Below are positions 1 through 8,445 of a stretch of 64,000 nt of DNA, one piece after another. The number at the start of each line of letters is the position of its first letter. The stretch's first letter is position 1. This stretch comes from JAANXG01 sp049583715 (GTDB lineage: Bacteria > Pseudomonadota > Gammaproteobacteria > Arenicellales > JAANXG01): NCBI GenBank assembly GCA_049583715.1, contig JBAUWJ010000135.1, positions 1 to 64,000 on the forward strand. Reading direction: 5' to 3'. Position numbers and translations under genes: made by a program. The notes beneath the pieces are model-generated. The model worked only from the letters and a program-made list of their open reading frames with translations, searched no databases and was not told the DNA's origin.

Positions 1-1418
1 ACTTCCACGGCGCGGGTGAGCCGGACAACATGGATGTCTGGGAGGCCATCTGCCCGGACCCGAACCTGATCCTGGGACTGGTGCCCGAGACCTTCGAGCC
101 GGACCTGCCGTCTCCCGAGGCGCTCAAAACGCGCCGCGACCGGCTGCTCGGCCCGTCATTGAGCCTGAGCTACCGTCACAACCTGCATATCGTCCGCGGC
201 CGCGGGGCCTGGCTGTACGACCATACCGGCCGGGCGTATCTCGACTGCGTCAACAACATCTGCCACGTCGGTCATTGCCATCCGCAGGTGGTCGAAGCCC
301 TGCACAGGCAGGCCGCGCGGCTCAACACCAACACCCGGTATCTGCACCGCAACATTCTCGACTACGCCGAGCGGCTGCTGGCGACCTTTCCCGACCCCCT
401 GTCGGTGTGCTTTTTCGTGTGCTCGGGCTCGGAGGCCAACGAGCTCGCCCTGCGGCTGGCGCGAACGTGTACAGGACGCGAGGACGTGGTGGTGTTGGAC
501 TGGGCCTACCACGGCAACACCGGCGGCCTGATCGATATCAGCCCTTACAAGTTCAACCGAAAAGGCGGACGCGGCCGGCCCGCCCGCGTTCACATCGCCG
601 AGCTGCCCGACCCCTACCGGGGCCCGCACAAGGGCTACGGTGAAGCCACAGCCCTGGAATACGTGCGTTCAGTGGAGAGCTGCATCGACGCCTGCCTGGC
701 ACGGACCGGAGCCGGCCCGGCCGCGATGATCGCCGAGTCCCTGCCCGGCTGCGCCGGACAGATCGTCTTTCCGGACCGCTATCTCGCCCACGCATTCGAG
801 CGCGTGCGCGCTGCCGGCGGCGTGTGCATCGCCGACGAGGTCCAGACCGGCTTTGGGCGGGTCGGTGACAAGATGTGGGCTTTCGAGCTGCAGGACACCG
901 TGCCGGACATCGTCACCCTGGGCAAGCCCATGGGCAACGGTCATCCTCTGGCGGCGGTGGTCACGACGCGGGAGATCGCCGATGCCTTCGCCAACGGCAT
1001 GGAGTATTTCAACTCCTTCGGCGGCAACCCGGTGTCCTGCGCCGTGGGATCGGCAGTGCTGGACGTCATCGAGCACGAGAATCTGCGGGAAAAGGCGTGG
1101 ACAACCGGCGAGTATCTAATGTCGCGCCTGAAAGAGCTCGCTCAGGAGCATCCGGCGATTGGCGACGTGCGTGGTCGGGGGATGTTCATCGGGGTCGAGC
1201 TCGTGCACGACCGCGACACCCTGGAACCGGCACCCGAAGTCGCCGACAGTGTGATCAACTCGCTGCGCGAGCGCGGTGTCCTATTGTCCTCGGATGGACC
1301 TTGTGAAAACGTCCTGAAATTCAAGCCGCCGCTGGTATTCGGTGCAAACGAAGCAGACGTCTTCTGTCGGAACCTGGTCAGGGCATTGGATAACGCATTA
1401 TCCGGGAAAGCAACTTGA
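1..1418 (+). CDS. Class III PLP aminotransferase, C-terminal part of a longer protein (5' end outside window)
   Basis: A PLP-dependent class III (ornithine/omega-type) aminotransferase. An in-frame ATG at 30 gives 462 residues. The frame stays open to the window edge (FHGAGEPDN before that Met), so the real start probably lies upstream. Numbered from that ATG, the cofactor-binding Asp is D269 in IADEVQTGFGR and the Schiff-base lysine is K299 in TLGKPMGNG. The linker sequence before the aminotransferase domain resembles the family in which a choline/aminoglycoside kinase-like domain, sometimes with an M23 peptidase domain, is fused upstream; I infer that fusion but cannot see it. The substrate is unknown. 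The gene converges with the small secreted-protein gene at 1495-1905. Confidence 0.85.
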   Translation, partial: FHGAGEPDNMDVWEAICPDPNLILGLVPETFEPDLPSPEALKTRRDRLLGPSLSLSYRHNLHIVRGRGAWLYDHTGRAYLDCVNNICHVGHCHPQVVEALHRQAARLNTNTRYLHRNILDYAERLLATFPDPLSVCFFVCSGSEANELALRLARTCTGREDVVVLDWAYHGNTGGLIDISPYKFNRKGGRGRPARVHIAELPDPYRGPHKGYGEATALEYVRSVESCIDACLARTGAGPAAMIAESLPGCAGQIVFPDRYLAHAFERVRAAGGVCIADEVQTGFGRVGDKMWAFELQDTVPDIVTLGKPMGNGHPLAAVVTTREIADAFANGMEYFNSFGGNPVSCAVGSAVLDVIEHENLREKAWTTGEYLMSRLKELAQEHPAIGDVRGRGMFIGVELVHDRDTLEPAPEVADSVINSLRERGVLLSSDGPCENVLKFKPPLVFGANEADVFCRNLVRALDNALSGKAT

Positions 1419-1457
1419 ACCGACGGCCGAGTAGCGGACATGCGCCGTGCTCGGCGC

Positions 1458-1488
1458 GTTGAAAAAGGCCAGGATGGCGTTTTTCAAC
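1458..1488. terminator. Probable bidirectional terminator hairpin
   Basis: The 9-bp arms gttgaaaaa (1458-1466) and tttttcaac (1480-1488) are perfect complements. A GCC/GGC extension lies inside the loop. The A-tract on one side and T-tract on the other suit termination from both strands, and the element sits in the 76-bp gap between two convergent genes. Confidence 0.5.
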
Positions 1489-1494
1489 ATCCTG

Positions 1495-1905
1495 CTAGGG
1501 AGATTCATTGGGGAGACAGGCGTAGAACATGCAACCGGAAGGCAGCGCCGGGGTCGTCTCGACCGGTACCGGGGCGTATCCTTCCTCGCAGCCCAGCAGT
1601 AGATAACCTGCCTCGAGGCTTGTCGCAGCAACGATGGTTAGAGAGCCTCCTGGGATGTCACAAGTGCAGTTGCTGCAGTCCGCCGATGCGTTGCTGTGCT
1701 GCCCGCTTACCTTATAAGGTCCGATACCCCCCGGCCAAGGAAAGTATGTGCCTCCCCCGACCGAGTAACACCCTCGCGGTGCGTCACACCCACTCGTTTG
1801 GGCGTGGGCCGGTAGTATGACGGACTTCACGAGCGGCGGGGTCCACGCGGCGGGCACGCTGAGAGCCAGCCCTTTCAGCATTCTGCGGCGATTCGTCTCG
1901 CGCAT
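1495..1905 (-). CDS. Small secreted cysteine-rich protein with Tat-type signal
   Basis: A 136-residue protein of unknown function. It begins with an arginine-rich n-region (NRRRMLKGL) that fits a twin-arginine signal, then a hydrophobic stretch and a likely cleavage site at PAHA-QT near residue 36. The mature part of about 100 residues has eight cysteines, in the clusters GCDAPRGC, DCSNCTC, GCEEG and GCMFYAC, and is rich in Gly and Pro. Tat export suggests it folds or binds a cofactor before export; the cysteines could bind metal or form disulfides. A strong ribosome site (AGGGGAGG) lies 5 bases before the ATG. I know similar PAHAQTS-leader proteins only as hypotheticals. It appears to be a single-gene unit. 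Confidence 0.7.
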   Translation of the reverse strand: MRETNRRRMLKGLALSVPAAWTPPLVKSVILPAHAQTSGCDAPRGCYSVGGGTYFPWPGGIGPYKVSGQHSNASADCSNCTCDIPGGSLTIVAATSLEAGYLLLGCEEGYAPVPVETTPALPSGCMFYACLPNESP

Positions 1906-2183
1906 ATAACCTCCCCTCTTATGTCTTGAATACCTGATTGCGAAATTCCCTTTACAGCGCCCTCATATACCATAAATCGCCTGCCAGTCCAACTGACGCA
2001 TGAACGTTGACTTGTCCCGAAGAACCGGCCGTAAGCAAGCCTTACTGGGATATAATTTCGGACGGTTGCACAATGTGCCGGGACTTGAACCGTCACTAGT
2101 TCGCCAACGGAGCGTGACGCCCGAGCAAGCCGGCCACTTGAATCAGATGCCTCGACTACCGTGAACGGGTTACGTTCGGCCCC

Positions 2184-2990
2184 ATGAGCGACCTTCTCGC
2201 CCAGCACGAAGCCGCCATTCGCTTGCTGTGTTTCTTCTCCGTGTTGGCCGCGGTGATGCTGTGGCAATGGCTGCGGCCCAGGCGACGCTTCTCACAGAGC
2301 CTGCCGCGCCGCTGGCTCAACAATTTCGGAATCGTGATCGTGAACACCGTGCTGTTGCGGCTGGCGTTCCCGGCGGCGGCCGTGGGCGCCGCGGTAATTG
2401 CCGCGGACCGGGCGTTGGGAATCTTCAACTATCTCGACTGGCCGCCCTGGCTCGAGATCCTGATCAGCGTGGTGGCACTCGATGCCTTGATCTGGGCACA
2501 GCACGTCGTATTTCATAAGGTGCCGATGCTGTGGCGAGTGCACCGCATGCACCACCTGGACCTGGACTTCGACGTCAGCACCGGTCTGCGCTTCCATCCC
2601 GTCGAGATCCTGATCTCCATGGGCGTGAAGTGGGCCGCGGTCGTCGCGCTCGGCGCACCCGCCCTCGGGGTGCTGATTTTCGAGATCCTGCTCAACGCCT
2701 TCCCCATGTTCAACCACGCCAATGCCGGGCTGCCGGAGCGTGTCGACCGCGCGCTGCGCTGGTTCGTCGTGACTCCGGACATGCACCGGGTGCACCACTC
2801 GGTGCTGAGGGAGGAAACCAACAGCAACTACGGATTCAACCTTTCGTGGTGGGATCGCCTGTTCGGCACCTACCGCGACCAGCCCGCGGCGGGGCACGTC
2901 GGCATGAGCATCGGCCAGAGCGATTGGCGAAAGCCCGAGGACTGTGTCGCGATCTGGGGGATGCTGCGAGTTCCCTTCCACGAGCCGTGA
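2184..2990 (+). CDS. Sterol desaturase / fatty acid hydroxylase superfamily membrane protein
   Basis: A 268-residue integral membrane di-iron oxygenase-type protein. The histidine signature is visible in order: HVVFH (HX3H, about residue 109), HRMHH (HX2HH, about 121), FNHAN (about 177) and HRVHH (HX2HH, about 202). Hydrophobic helices lie near 13-30, 50-75 and 90-108, with another pair between the second and third histidine boxes. The family hydroxylates or desaturates lipids such as sterols, fatty acids or carotenoids; the substrate cannot be told from sequence. No lipid genes are adjacent, so context does not help. The ATG at 2184 precedes a normal hydrophobic N-terminus. Confidence 0.85.
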   Translation: MSDLLAQHEAAIRLLCFFSVLAAVMLWQWLRPRRRFSQSLPRRWLNNFGIVIVNTVLLRLAFPAAAVGAAVIAADRALGIFNYLDWPPWLEILISVVALDALIWAQHVVFHKVPMLWRVHRMHHLDLDFDVSTGLRFHPVEILISMGVKWAAVVALGAPALGVLIFEILLNAFPMFNHANAGLPERVDRALRWFVVTPDMHRVHHSVLREETNSNYGFNLSWWDRLFGTYRDQPAAGHVGMSIGQSDWRKPEDCVAIWGMLRVPFHEP

Positions 2991-3166
2991 CGCAGCCGGT
3001 TGTTGTCGTGAGGTCGGCCCCTGCCCCCGGCCGGGAAGGGCGGGTGTCCGGCGAGCATCGACCGTCGTCGCCGCGACGTGTCGTGTACACTTCGCCCTTT
3101 TCGTCCCGCGAGGTCCTGAATCAACCGGACCGACCGGCCATTTACCTGTTCTTACGTTGATACCGG

Positions 3167-3667
3167 ATGCTCACCTTTGCCAAGCTCGCCGTCCTGGGAG
3201 GAATCCTGGCCATCACGGTGACCGCACCTACCCATGAAACCAAGGTTGGCGTGGACCATGTGCTGGGACCCTGGCTGACGGGGAAGAAGGGCGCCGTCAT
3301 CGATATCTATCGTTGCGGGGACAAGGACAAAGAGCTCTGCGGGCGCATTGCCTGGTTGAGGAAGCCCTACCACAGCGACGGAAAGTTGAAGCGGGATCCC
3401 GACAATCCGGAGGAATCGCTGCGCCACCGGTCCCTGTGCGGCATCGAGGTATTCACCGGCCTCAGGCGCACCGACGCCCACACCTGGGGGCACGGCCGGG
3501 TGTACAACCCGGAAGACGGCCGTCGCTATCGCGCTTACGTGCGGGCCGACGACGACGGAACACTTCACATACGCGGCTACATCGGCATCCCGCTGTTCGG
3601 GCGATCCGAAACCTGGACACGTCCCGACGGCATCGACATCCACTGCCCCCCCGACCCCGGCTCCTGA
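3167..3667 (+). CDS. DUF2147 family exported protein
   Basis: A 166-residue protein with a short hydrophobic N-terminal leader (residues 1-20) that is probably removed on export. The body matches the DUF2147 pattern: a first strand with GPWLTGKKGAVIDIYRCG, then LCGRIAWLRKP, a D-NP-E motif, LCGIEVFTGL, a WGHGRVYNPEDGRRYRAYV block and the end motif GYIGIPLFGRSETWTRP. The family is a small beta-barrel-like periplasmic protein of unknown function. It is preceded by a 176-bp gap after the hydroxylase gene and is probably transcribed alone. No catalytic residues are known for the family. Confidence 0.85.
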   Translation: MLTFAKLAVLGGILAITVTAPTHETKVGVDHVLGPWLTGKKGAVIDIYRCGDKDKELCGRIAWLRKPYHSDGKLKRDPDNPEESLRHRSLCGIEVFTGLRRTDAHTWGHGRVYNPEDGRRYRAYVRADDDGTLHIRGYIGIPLFGRSETWTRPDGIDIHCPPDPGS

Positions 3668-3793
3668 ACGGGCATCGGCGAAGCCCCGCCTCCGTGACCT
3701 TGGACGCTCTTTCCAGGTCCTTCCTGTGGGAGCGAATTCCTTCGCGATTCCTTACCCCCCGCACCGGCAGGCGCGAAGATCTCGACCCGGCCC

Positions 3794-3938
3794 CTAACTA
3801 AGGAAGCTCTGATTAATGCTGTCATTGCGAGGAGCGACGCGACGAAGCAATCCAGAAAGCGTGGAATGGCAAGCAACCTGGATTGCTTCGCTGCGCTCGC
3901 AATGACAGCGTAGGCAATTAATCAGAGCTTCCCTAACT
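3794..3938. mobile_element. MITE-like element inserted at the ubiB stop codon
   Basis: The element has perfect 16-bp terminal inverted repeats, ggaagctctgattaat at 3802-3817 and its complement at 3917-3932. Inside is a second long palindrome with arms starting gtcattgcgagg (3821) and ending cctggattgcttcg..cgcaatgac (3877-3906). The hexamer CTAACT occurs on both sides (3794-3799 and 3933-3938), two bases offset on the left, and could be a target duplication. There is no coding capacity. The right copy of CTAACT contains the ubiB stop codon. A related internal palindrome recurs at 57071-57172. Confidence 0.65.
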
Positions 3939-5573
3939 CCGCGGCCAGCTCAACGCCAGCAGAATCACGCCGACGCCCCCCGCGACCCAGCTCACGAGCG
4001 GCGCATTGCCTACCATGAGCGGCGCGTAGCCATCCAAGGCCACGACCACCAGTGCCCCCAGCACCAGCATCGAGCCGATCACGCCGAAGTAATGCCGGCG
4101 CTGGCTGCGGTTGAAATCCCGCCGCATCTGCTGCAGTGCCTCGATTTCGTACTTGCGCGTGTTGGCATCCTGGGAGGCGTGATCCAGGTAATCGTGCACC
4201 AGGCGCGGTATGTCCGGCAGGACTGCGCCGAGCTGCGGCAGCTCGCGCTTGAGACCGGCTACGAAGGCATGGTAGCCGACCTGCTCGGACATCCATCGCT
4301 CCAGGTACGGCTTGGCGGTCTGCCACAGATCCAGCTCCGGATACAGGCGCCTGCCGAGTCCCTCGATATTCAACAGGGTTTTCTGAAGGAGAACGAGCTG
4401 GGGCTGGACGGGCATGTTGAAGCGGCGCGCCGTCTGAAAGAGCTGCATGATGAAGCGCCCGAAGGAGATCTCGCTGATGGGTTTGGCGAAGATCGGCTCG
4501 CAGACCGTCCTGATGGCCGCCTCGAACTCCTCCACCCGCGTATGGGGTGGAATCCAGCCGGCACGCAGGTGGGCCTTGGCCACCGCCCGGTAGTCGCGCC
4601 GGAAGAACGCCAGCAGGTTCTCCGCCAGGTAGCGCTTGTCCTCCTCGCCCAACGTTCCCATGATGCCGAAATCCACGGCGCGGTACTGGCCTTCCTCGGA
4701 GACGAAGATGTTTCCCGGATGCATGTCGGCATGGAAGAAACCGTCGCGAAACGCCTGGGTGAAAAAGATCTCCACCCCGTCGTGGGCCAGCCTTCGCATG
4801 TCGATGCCCGCGGCCTTGAGCCGCTCCACGTCGCGGATCGGGATGCCGTCGATGCGTTCCATCACCATCACGTTGCGACGGGTGTGCTCCCAGTGGACCG
4901 TCGGAACGTAGATCAGGTCGGACTCGGCGAAGTTGGCCTTGAGCTGGCTGGCGTTCGCGGCCTCGCGTCCGAGGTCCAGCTCGTCGTGGATGGTCTTGTC
5001 GTATTCCTCGACCACCTCGACCGGCCGCAGCCGCGGCCCCTGGTCCCAGTACCGGTTCGCGAGCCGTGCGAGCGTGTACAGCAGATCGAGGTCCCGGTCT
5101 ATGACCCTCGAGATACCGGGCCGCAGGACCTTGACCACGACCTCGGCACCGTCGTGCAGGCGCGCCGAGTGCACCTGCGCCACCGAAGCCGAGGCGATGG
5201 GCTCGAGATCGAAACGCTCGAAGTGCTTCGACAGCGGCTCGCCGTAGGCGCGCTCGATGATGGCGCGCGCCACCTCGCCGGGAAACGGCGGCACGCGGTC
5301 CTGGAGCTTGCCGAGCTCCTCTGCGATGTCCTCGGGGAGCAGGTCCGGCCGGCTCGACAGCACCTGACCGAACTTGACGAAGATCGGTCCCAGCTCCTCC
5401 AGCGCCTCCCGGATGCGCCGGGCCCGCGGCAAACGCATGCGCCGCCGCCAGCGCCACGGCATGAGGCGCAGGGCGAAGCGGTAGGGACGGAAAAGATGTA
5501 TGGTAACGATGATGTCGTCCAGGCCATGCTTGACCATGACCTGGGCGATACGAAGCAGTCGAAACAGGCGCAT
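3933..5573 (-). CDS. ubiB: Ubiquinone biosynthesis accessory kinase-like ATPase UbiB
   Basis: UbiB (ABC1/ADCK family, 546 residues) is a membrane-anchored atypical kinase-like ATPase needed for ubiquinone assembly. The family-defining KFGQ motif is at residues 67-70, the alanine-rich nucleotide loop ASASVAQVH at 128-136 and the ATP-contacting lysine K148 in VVVKVLRPG. The catalytic-loop equivalent FFHADMHPGN and the metal-binding VDFG follow. Two membrane helices close the protein. I chose the ATG at 5573 (MRLFRLLRI), because residues upstream of it do not look like the family. It is last in a minus-strand series with ubiE and ubiJ, 13 bp after ubiJ. Its stop codon lies in the flank of the MITE-like element. 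Confidence 0.96.
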   Translation of the reverse strand: MRLFRLLRIAQVMVKHGLDDIIVTIHLFRPYRFALRLMPWRWRRRMRLPRARRIREALEELGPIFVKFGQVLSSRPDLLPEDIAEELGKLQDRVPPFPGEVARAIIERAYGEPLSKHFERFDLEPIASASVAQVHSARLHDGAEVVVKVLRPGISRVIDRDLDLLYTLARLANRYWDQGPRLRPVEVVEEYDKTIHDELDLGREAANASQLKANFAESDLIYVPTVHWEHTRRNVMVMERIDGIPIRDVERLKAAGIDMRRLAHDGVEIFFTQAFRDGFFHADMHPGNIFVSEEGQYRAVDFGIMGTLGEEDKRYLAENLLAFFRRDYRAVAKAHLRAGWIPPHTRVEEFEAAIRTVCEPIFAKPISEISFGRFIMQLFQTARRFNMPVQPQLVLLQKTLLNIEGLGRRLYPELDLWQTAKPYLERWMSEQVGYHAFVAGLKRELPQLGAVLPDIPRLVHDYLDHASQDANTRKYEIEALQQMRRDFNRSQRRHYFGVIGSMLVLGALVVVALDGYAPLMVGNAPLVSWVAGGVGVILLALSWPRS

Positions 5574-5586
5574 GACGGCGGGGCGT

Positions 5587-6183
5587 CTACGACCGGTGCC
5601 GTAAACGCCTGATGCGCAAGGCGAGCCGCTCCACGTCGGAGCGGACATCGTCGATGTCGTTCATCAGTCGCTTGACGCGCTCGCGGGGGGCGAGCAGGCG
5701 GACCTCTTCCTGGAGATATTCGGTGACGTCCCGCTGCGTCTGGCGGCCGCTGCTCGACACCCAGCCACGAAAGCCCTGAGCGATGCGCCCCGCCCGGTAC
5801 GCAACCACGTCGCCGACATAGCGGGAAGCCCATTCCTCCCAGTCGATGTCGACCTCCCGCAGCAGCCCGACGAAGCGCTGCGCCATCCCGACATCCCCTT
5901 CTATCTTGATGCCGCTGTCGGTGATCTCGACCTTGTCCGGCGCCATGACGTAGCGCGCAAACGCGATCGGACTCCCTTCGAGGCGCAGGTCCGCCCGCCC
6001 GTCCTCCGCCGTCGACAGCAGCACTTCGTCCTGCTCGATCGTGACGTATACGGTCTGCTGGACGCCGGTCAAGCTCACCTCGACCGTCCGACCGTGCAAG
6101 GCCTTGATTCGCGCGCGGGTGTCCGGGTCGAACTGCAGGGCCCGGCGGATGGCGCCTTGAAATGGAGCCAGAAACAGCCTCAC
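5587..6183 (-). CDS. ubiJ: Ubiquinone biosynthesis accessory factor UbiJ (SCP2 domain)
   Basis: A 198-residue lipid-binding accessory factor of aerobic ubiquinone synthesis. It has an N-terminal SCP2-like beta/alpha domain (about residues 20-115, including ITDSGIKIEGDVGMAQRFVGLL) and a C-terminal amphipathic region with many Arg, Glu and Leu that looks helical (150-198). Its start overlaps the end of ubiE by 4 bases (ATGA), which indicates translational coupling, and ubiB follows. UbiJ in Escherichia coli supports the Ubi enzyme complex by binding lipid intermediates. The location between ubiE and ubiB is the standard gammaproteobacterial order, which supports the call more than the moderate sequence conservation does. 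Confidence 0.92.
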   Translation of the reverse strand: MRLFLAPFQGAIRRALQFDPDTRARIKALHGRTVEVSLTGVQQTVYVTIEQDEVLLSTAEDGRADLRLEGSPIAFARYVMAPDKVEITDSGIKIEGDVGMAQRFVGLLREVDIDWEEWASRYVGDVVAYRAGRIAQGFRGWVSSSGRQTQRDVTEYLQEEVRLLAPRERVKRLMNDIDDVRSDVERLALRIRRLRHRS

Positions 6184-6926
6184 AGCTTGCAGCCCATGTG
6201 CAGAGCGACAATCCCGCCGCTCAGGTTGTGATAGTAGACGCGCTCGAAACCGGCCTCCGCCATCATGGTCGCCAGCTCCTCCTGGGGCGGCTGGCGGCGT
6301 ATGGACTCAACCAGGTAGCGGTAACTGTCCTCGTCTCCCGCCACCCAGTGCCCCAGCTTGGGCAGGGCGTTGAAGGAGTATGCGTCGTACAGCCGGCGTA
6401 TGACCTCGAGGGTCGGGCGTGAGAACTCCAGGATGAACACCCGTCCCCCTGGACGCAGGCACCGGTACATGGACTCCAGCGCCCGCTGCTGGTGCGTGAC
6501 GTTGCGCAGGCCGAACCCGATGCTGACCACATCGAACTTGTTGCTCGCGAAGGGGAGCTCCTCCGCGTCACAGCGCACGTAATGGACGTTGCCAACCAGG
6601 CCCGCGTTGACCAGGGCTCCCCGGCCCAGAGCCAGCATGGCATCGTTGATATCCGTGACCACCAGCAGGCCCTGTCCGCGCAGGCGATGGCCGAAGCCCA
6701 TGGCGAGATCCCCCGTGCCAGCCGCGACGTCCAGCACGTACTGCCCGGGCCGAACGGCCGCGCGCTGGACGGTATAGCGCTTCCACAGCCGGTGGATACC
6801 GAACGACATCAGGTCGTTCATGAGGTCGTACTTATCCGCCACCGAACGAAACACGTCCGCGACCAGCGACGCTTTCCGTTCCTCCGGCACCTCGCGGTTG
6901 CCGAAATGCGTCTTGCGGTCAGTCAT
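6180..6926 (-). CDS. ubiE: Ubiquinone/menaquinone biosynthesis C-methyltransferase UbiE
   Basis: A SAM-dependent C-methyltransferase (248 residues) that methylates the benzoquinol ring in ubiquinone synthesis and demethylmenaquinol where present. The family N-terminus TDRKTHFGNREVPEERKASLV leads into the DKYDLMNDLMSFG signature. The SAM-binding glycine motif is VLDVAAGTGDLAMGF, followed by the acidic loop at VTDIND and the post-motif ISIGFGLRNVTH-type segment, here VSIGFGLRNVTH. The C-terminus ends in LSGGIVALHMGCKL, as expected. It overlaps the upstream DUF971 gene by 8 bases and ubiJ by 4, so the four genes form one transcription unit. Confidence 0.97.
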   Translation of the reverse strand: MTDRKTHFGNREVPEERKASLVADVFRSVADKYDLMNDLMSFGIHRLWKRYTVQRAAVRPGQYVLDVAAGTGDLAMGFGHRLRGQGLLVVTDINDAMLALGRGALVNAGLVGNVHYVRCDAEELPFASNKFDVVSIGFGLRNVTHQQRALESMYRCLRPGGRVFILEFSRPTLEVIRRLYDAYSFNALPKLGHWVAGDEDSYRYLVESIRRQPPQEELATMMAEAGFERVYYHNLSGGIVALHMGCKL

Positions 6927-7311
6927 CGTTCATCCATTCGTCATAGGGCTGGGGCACGCGCGAGTGGCCCGCCTCGGCGAGCTGGTTGAGGTACGAGCGC
7001 CAGTATTCCGAGCGATGAATCGCCAGCTCGTACAGGTATTGCCAGGAATAGATCCCGGTGTCGTGGCCGTCGTCGAACCTGAGGGTCACGGCGTAGGTGC
7101 CGACCGGCTCGACGGCGGCGATGTTGACCCGCTCTTTGCCGACCTGGAGAACTTCCTGCCCGGGTCCGTGGCCCTTCACCTCGGCCGACGGTGAAAACAC
7201 CCGCAGGTACTCGCAAGGCAGCCGGAAGCGGCTGCCGTCCTCGAAGGTCAACTCCAGCACGCGCGAGCGCTGCTTGAGCCGGATGTCGGTCGGTCTCGGC
7301 GAATCAGACAT
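6919..7311 (-). CDS. DUF971 (gamma-butyrobetaine hydroxylase N-terminal-like) protein
   Basis: A 130-residue protein made of the DUF971 domain, which also forms the N-terminal zinc-binding part of gamma-butyrobetaine hydroxylase. Visible features are PTDIRLKQRSRVLELTFEDG, FRLPCEYLRVFSPSAEVKGHG and the block VEPVGTYAVTLRFDDGHDTGIYSW. Stand-alone DUF971 proteins are often encoded just before ubiE in gammaproteobacteria; a role in Fe-S handling or quinone synthesis has been suggested for the family but is not established here. The ATG at 7311 (MSDSPRPTD) fits the family start better than an upstream Met at 7383. It overlaps ubiE by 8 bases. Confidence 0.85.
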   Translation of the reverse strand: MSDSPRPTDIRLKQRSRVLELTFEDGSRFRLPCEYLRVFSPSAEVKGHGPGQEVLQVGKERVNIAAVEPVGTYAVTLRFDDGHDTGIYSWQYLYELAIHRSEYWRSYLNQLAEAGHSRVPQPYDEWMNDD

Positions 7312-7446
7312 ACTGAGTGATCGATTCCTGTTGGAATTTCCCGCTTGGAAGATTCGGATACGGAGCGCGGAAGTGGGCCGCACCGGGATTCGTCTTTCTC
7401 CTTCCGCTGACGCCGCTACCGCACTGTCTTTTGATGTGCCGGGGCC

Positions 7447-8445
7447 CTACTCGTTCAACCACTCGGCCACCTCGGTGCTGAAATAGCTCAACACCGCGTC
7501 GGCGCCGGCCCGTTTGAAACCGGTGAGAGCTTCCATCACCACCGCTTTGTGATCCAGCCAGCCGTTCGCGCTCGCCGCGCACAGCATGGCGTATTCGCCC
7601 GATACCTGGTAGACCAGCGTCGGCATGCCGAAGCGCTCCTTGACCCGCCGAACGATATCCAGATAAGGCATGCCGGGCTTGACCATTACCATGTCCGCGC
7701 CTTCCTTGATATCCAACGCCAGCTCGCGCAGCGCCTCGTCGCCGTTGGCGGGGTCCATCTGGTAGCTGTACTTGTTCCCGCCGCCGAGCGCGCCGGCGGA
7801 CCCGACGGCATCCCGGAACGGGCCGTAGAAGCTGGATGCGTACTTGGCGGAATACGCCAGGATGCGCACATTCGTGAGCTGCTCCTCTTCGAGGGCGTCG
7901 CGGATCCGGCCCACGCGGCCGTCCATCATGTCCGAGGGCGCCACGATGTCGGCGCCCGCCCGGGCGTGGGACAGCGCCTGGCGCACCAGCACCTCGACGG
8001 TGGGGTCGTTGACGACGTAGCCGCTGTCGTCGATCAGGCCGTCCTGGCCGTGGCTGGTGTAAGGATCCAGCGCCACGTCGGTGATGACACCGACCTCCGG
8101 CACCGCGTCCTTCAAGGCCATGACCGTGCGCTGCACCAGCCCGTCCGGGTTGTAGGCTTCCTCGGCCCGGTCAGACTTGCCGCCGGCCTCCACCACCGGA
8201 AACAGGGCTACCGCGGGCACGCCGAGGCCCGCGATGCGCCGGACCTCCTTCACCAGGCGGTCGACGGTCAGTCGCGATATGCCGGGCATGGAGGGTACCG
8301 CTTCGCTGTCGTCCCGGCCTTCGATGACGAAGTACGGTTGGATCAGGTCGTCGAGGGTAAGTCGGTTCTCCCGCATCAGCCGCCGTGAGAACTCGTCGCG
8401 GCGCATGCGGCGCAGGCGTGTTTCAGGGTATTTTCCGGATGCCAT
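7447..8445 (-). CDS. hemB: Delta-aminolevulinic acid dehydratase (porphobilinogen synthase)
   Basis: HemB (332 residues) condenses two 5-aminolevulinate molecules to porphobilinogen in heme synthesis. The two active-site lysines are visible, K201 in SAKYASSFYGPF and the Schiff-base K256 in MVMVKPGMPYLD. The metal-site loop reads DVALDPYTSHGQDG (residues 123-136) and has Asp/Ala in place of the zinc-binding cysteines. It therefore belongs to the zinc-independent, Mg-stimulated class known from Pseudomonas aeruginosa. I placed the start at MASGKYPETRLRR (8445), because the longer frame adds 56 residues unlike the family. It is upstream of the DUF971-ubi genes on the same strand, separated by 135 bp. 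Confidence 0.96.
   Translation of the reverse strand: MASGKYPETRLRRMRRDEFSRRLMRENRLTLDDLIQPYFVIEGRDDSEAVPSMPGISRLTVDRLVKEVRRIAGLGVPAVALFPVVEAGGKSDRAEEAYNPDGLVQRTVMALKDAVPEVGVITDVALDPYTSHGQDGLIDDSGYVVNDPTVEVLVRQALSHARAGADIVAPSDMMDGRVGRIRDALEEEQLTNVRILAYSAKYASSFYGPFRDAVGSAGALGGGNKYSYQMDPANGDEALRELALDIKEGADMVMVKPGMPYLDIVRRVKERFGMPTLVYQVSGEYAMLCAASANGWLDHKAVVMEALTGFKRAGADAVLSYFSTEVAEWLNE

Noticed and set aside
2007..2056. TTGACT and TATAAT upstream of the hydroxylase gene as a promoter
   Set aside because: The two boxes are 38 bp apart, too far for a sigma-70 promoter, and no better -35 lies near the TATAAT.
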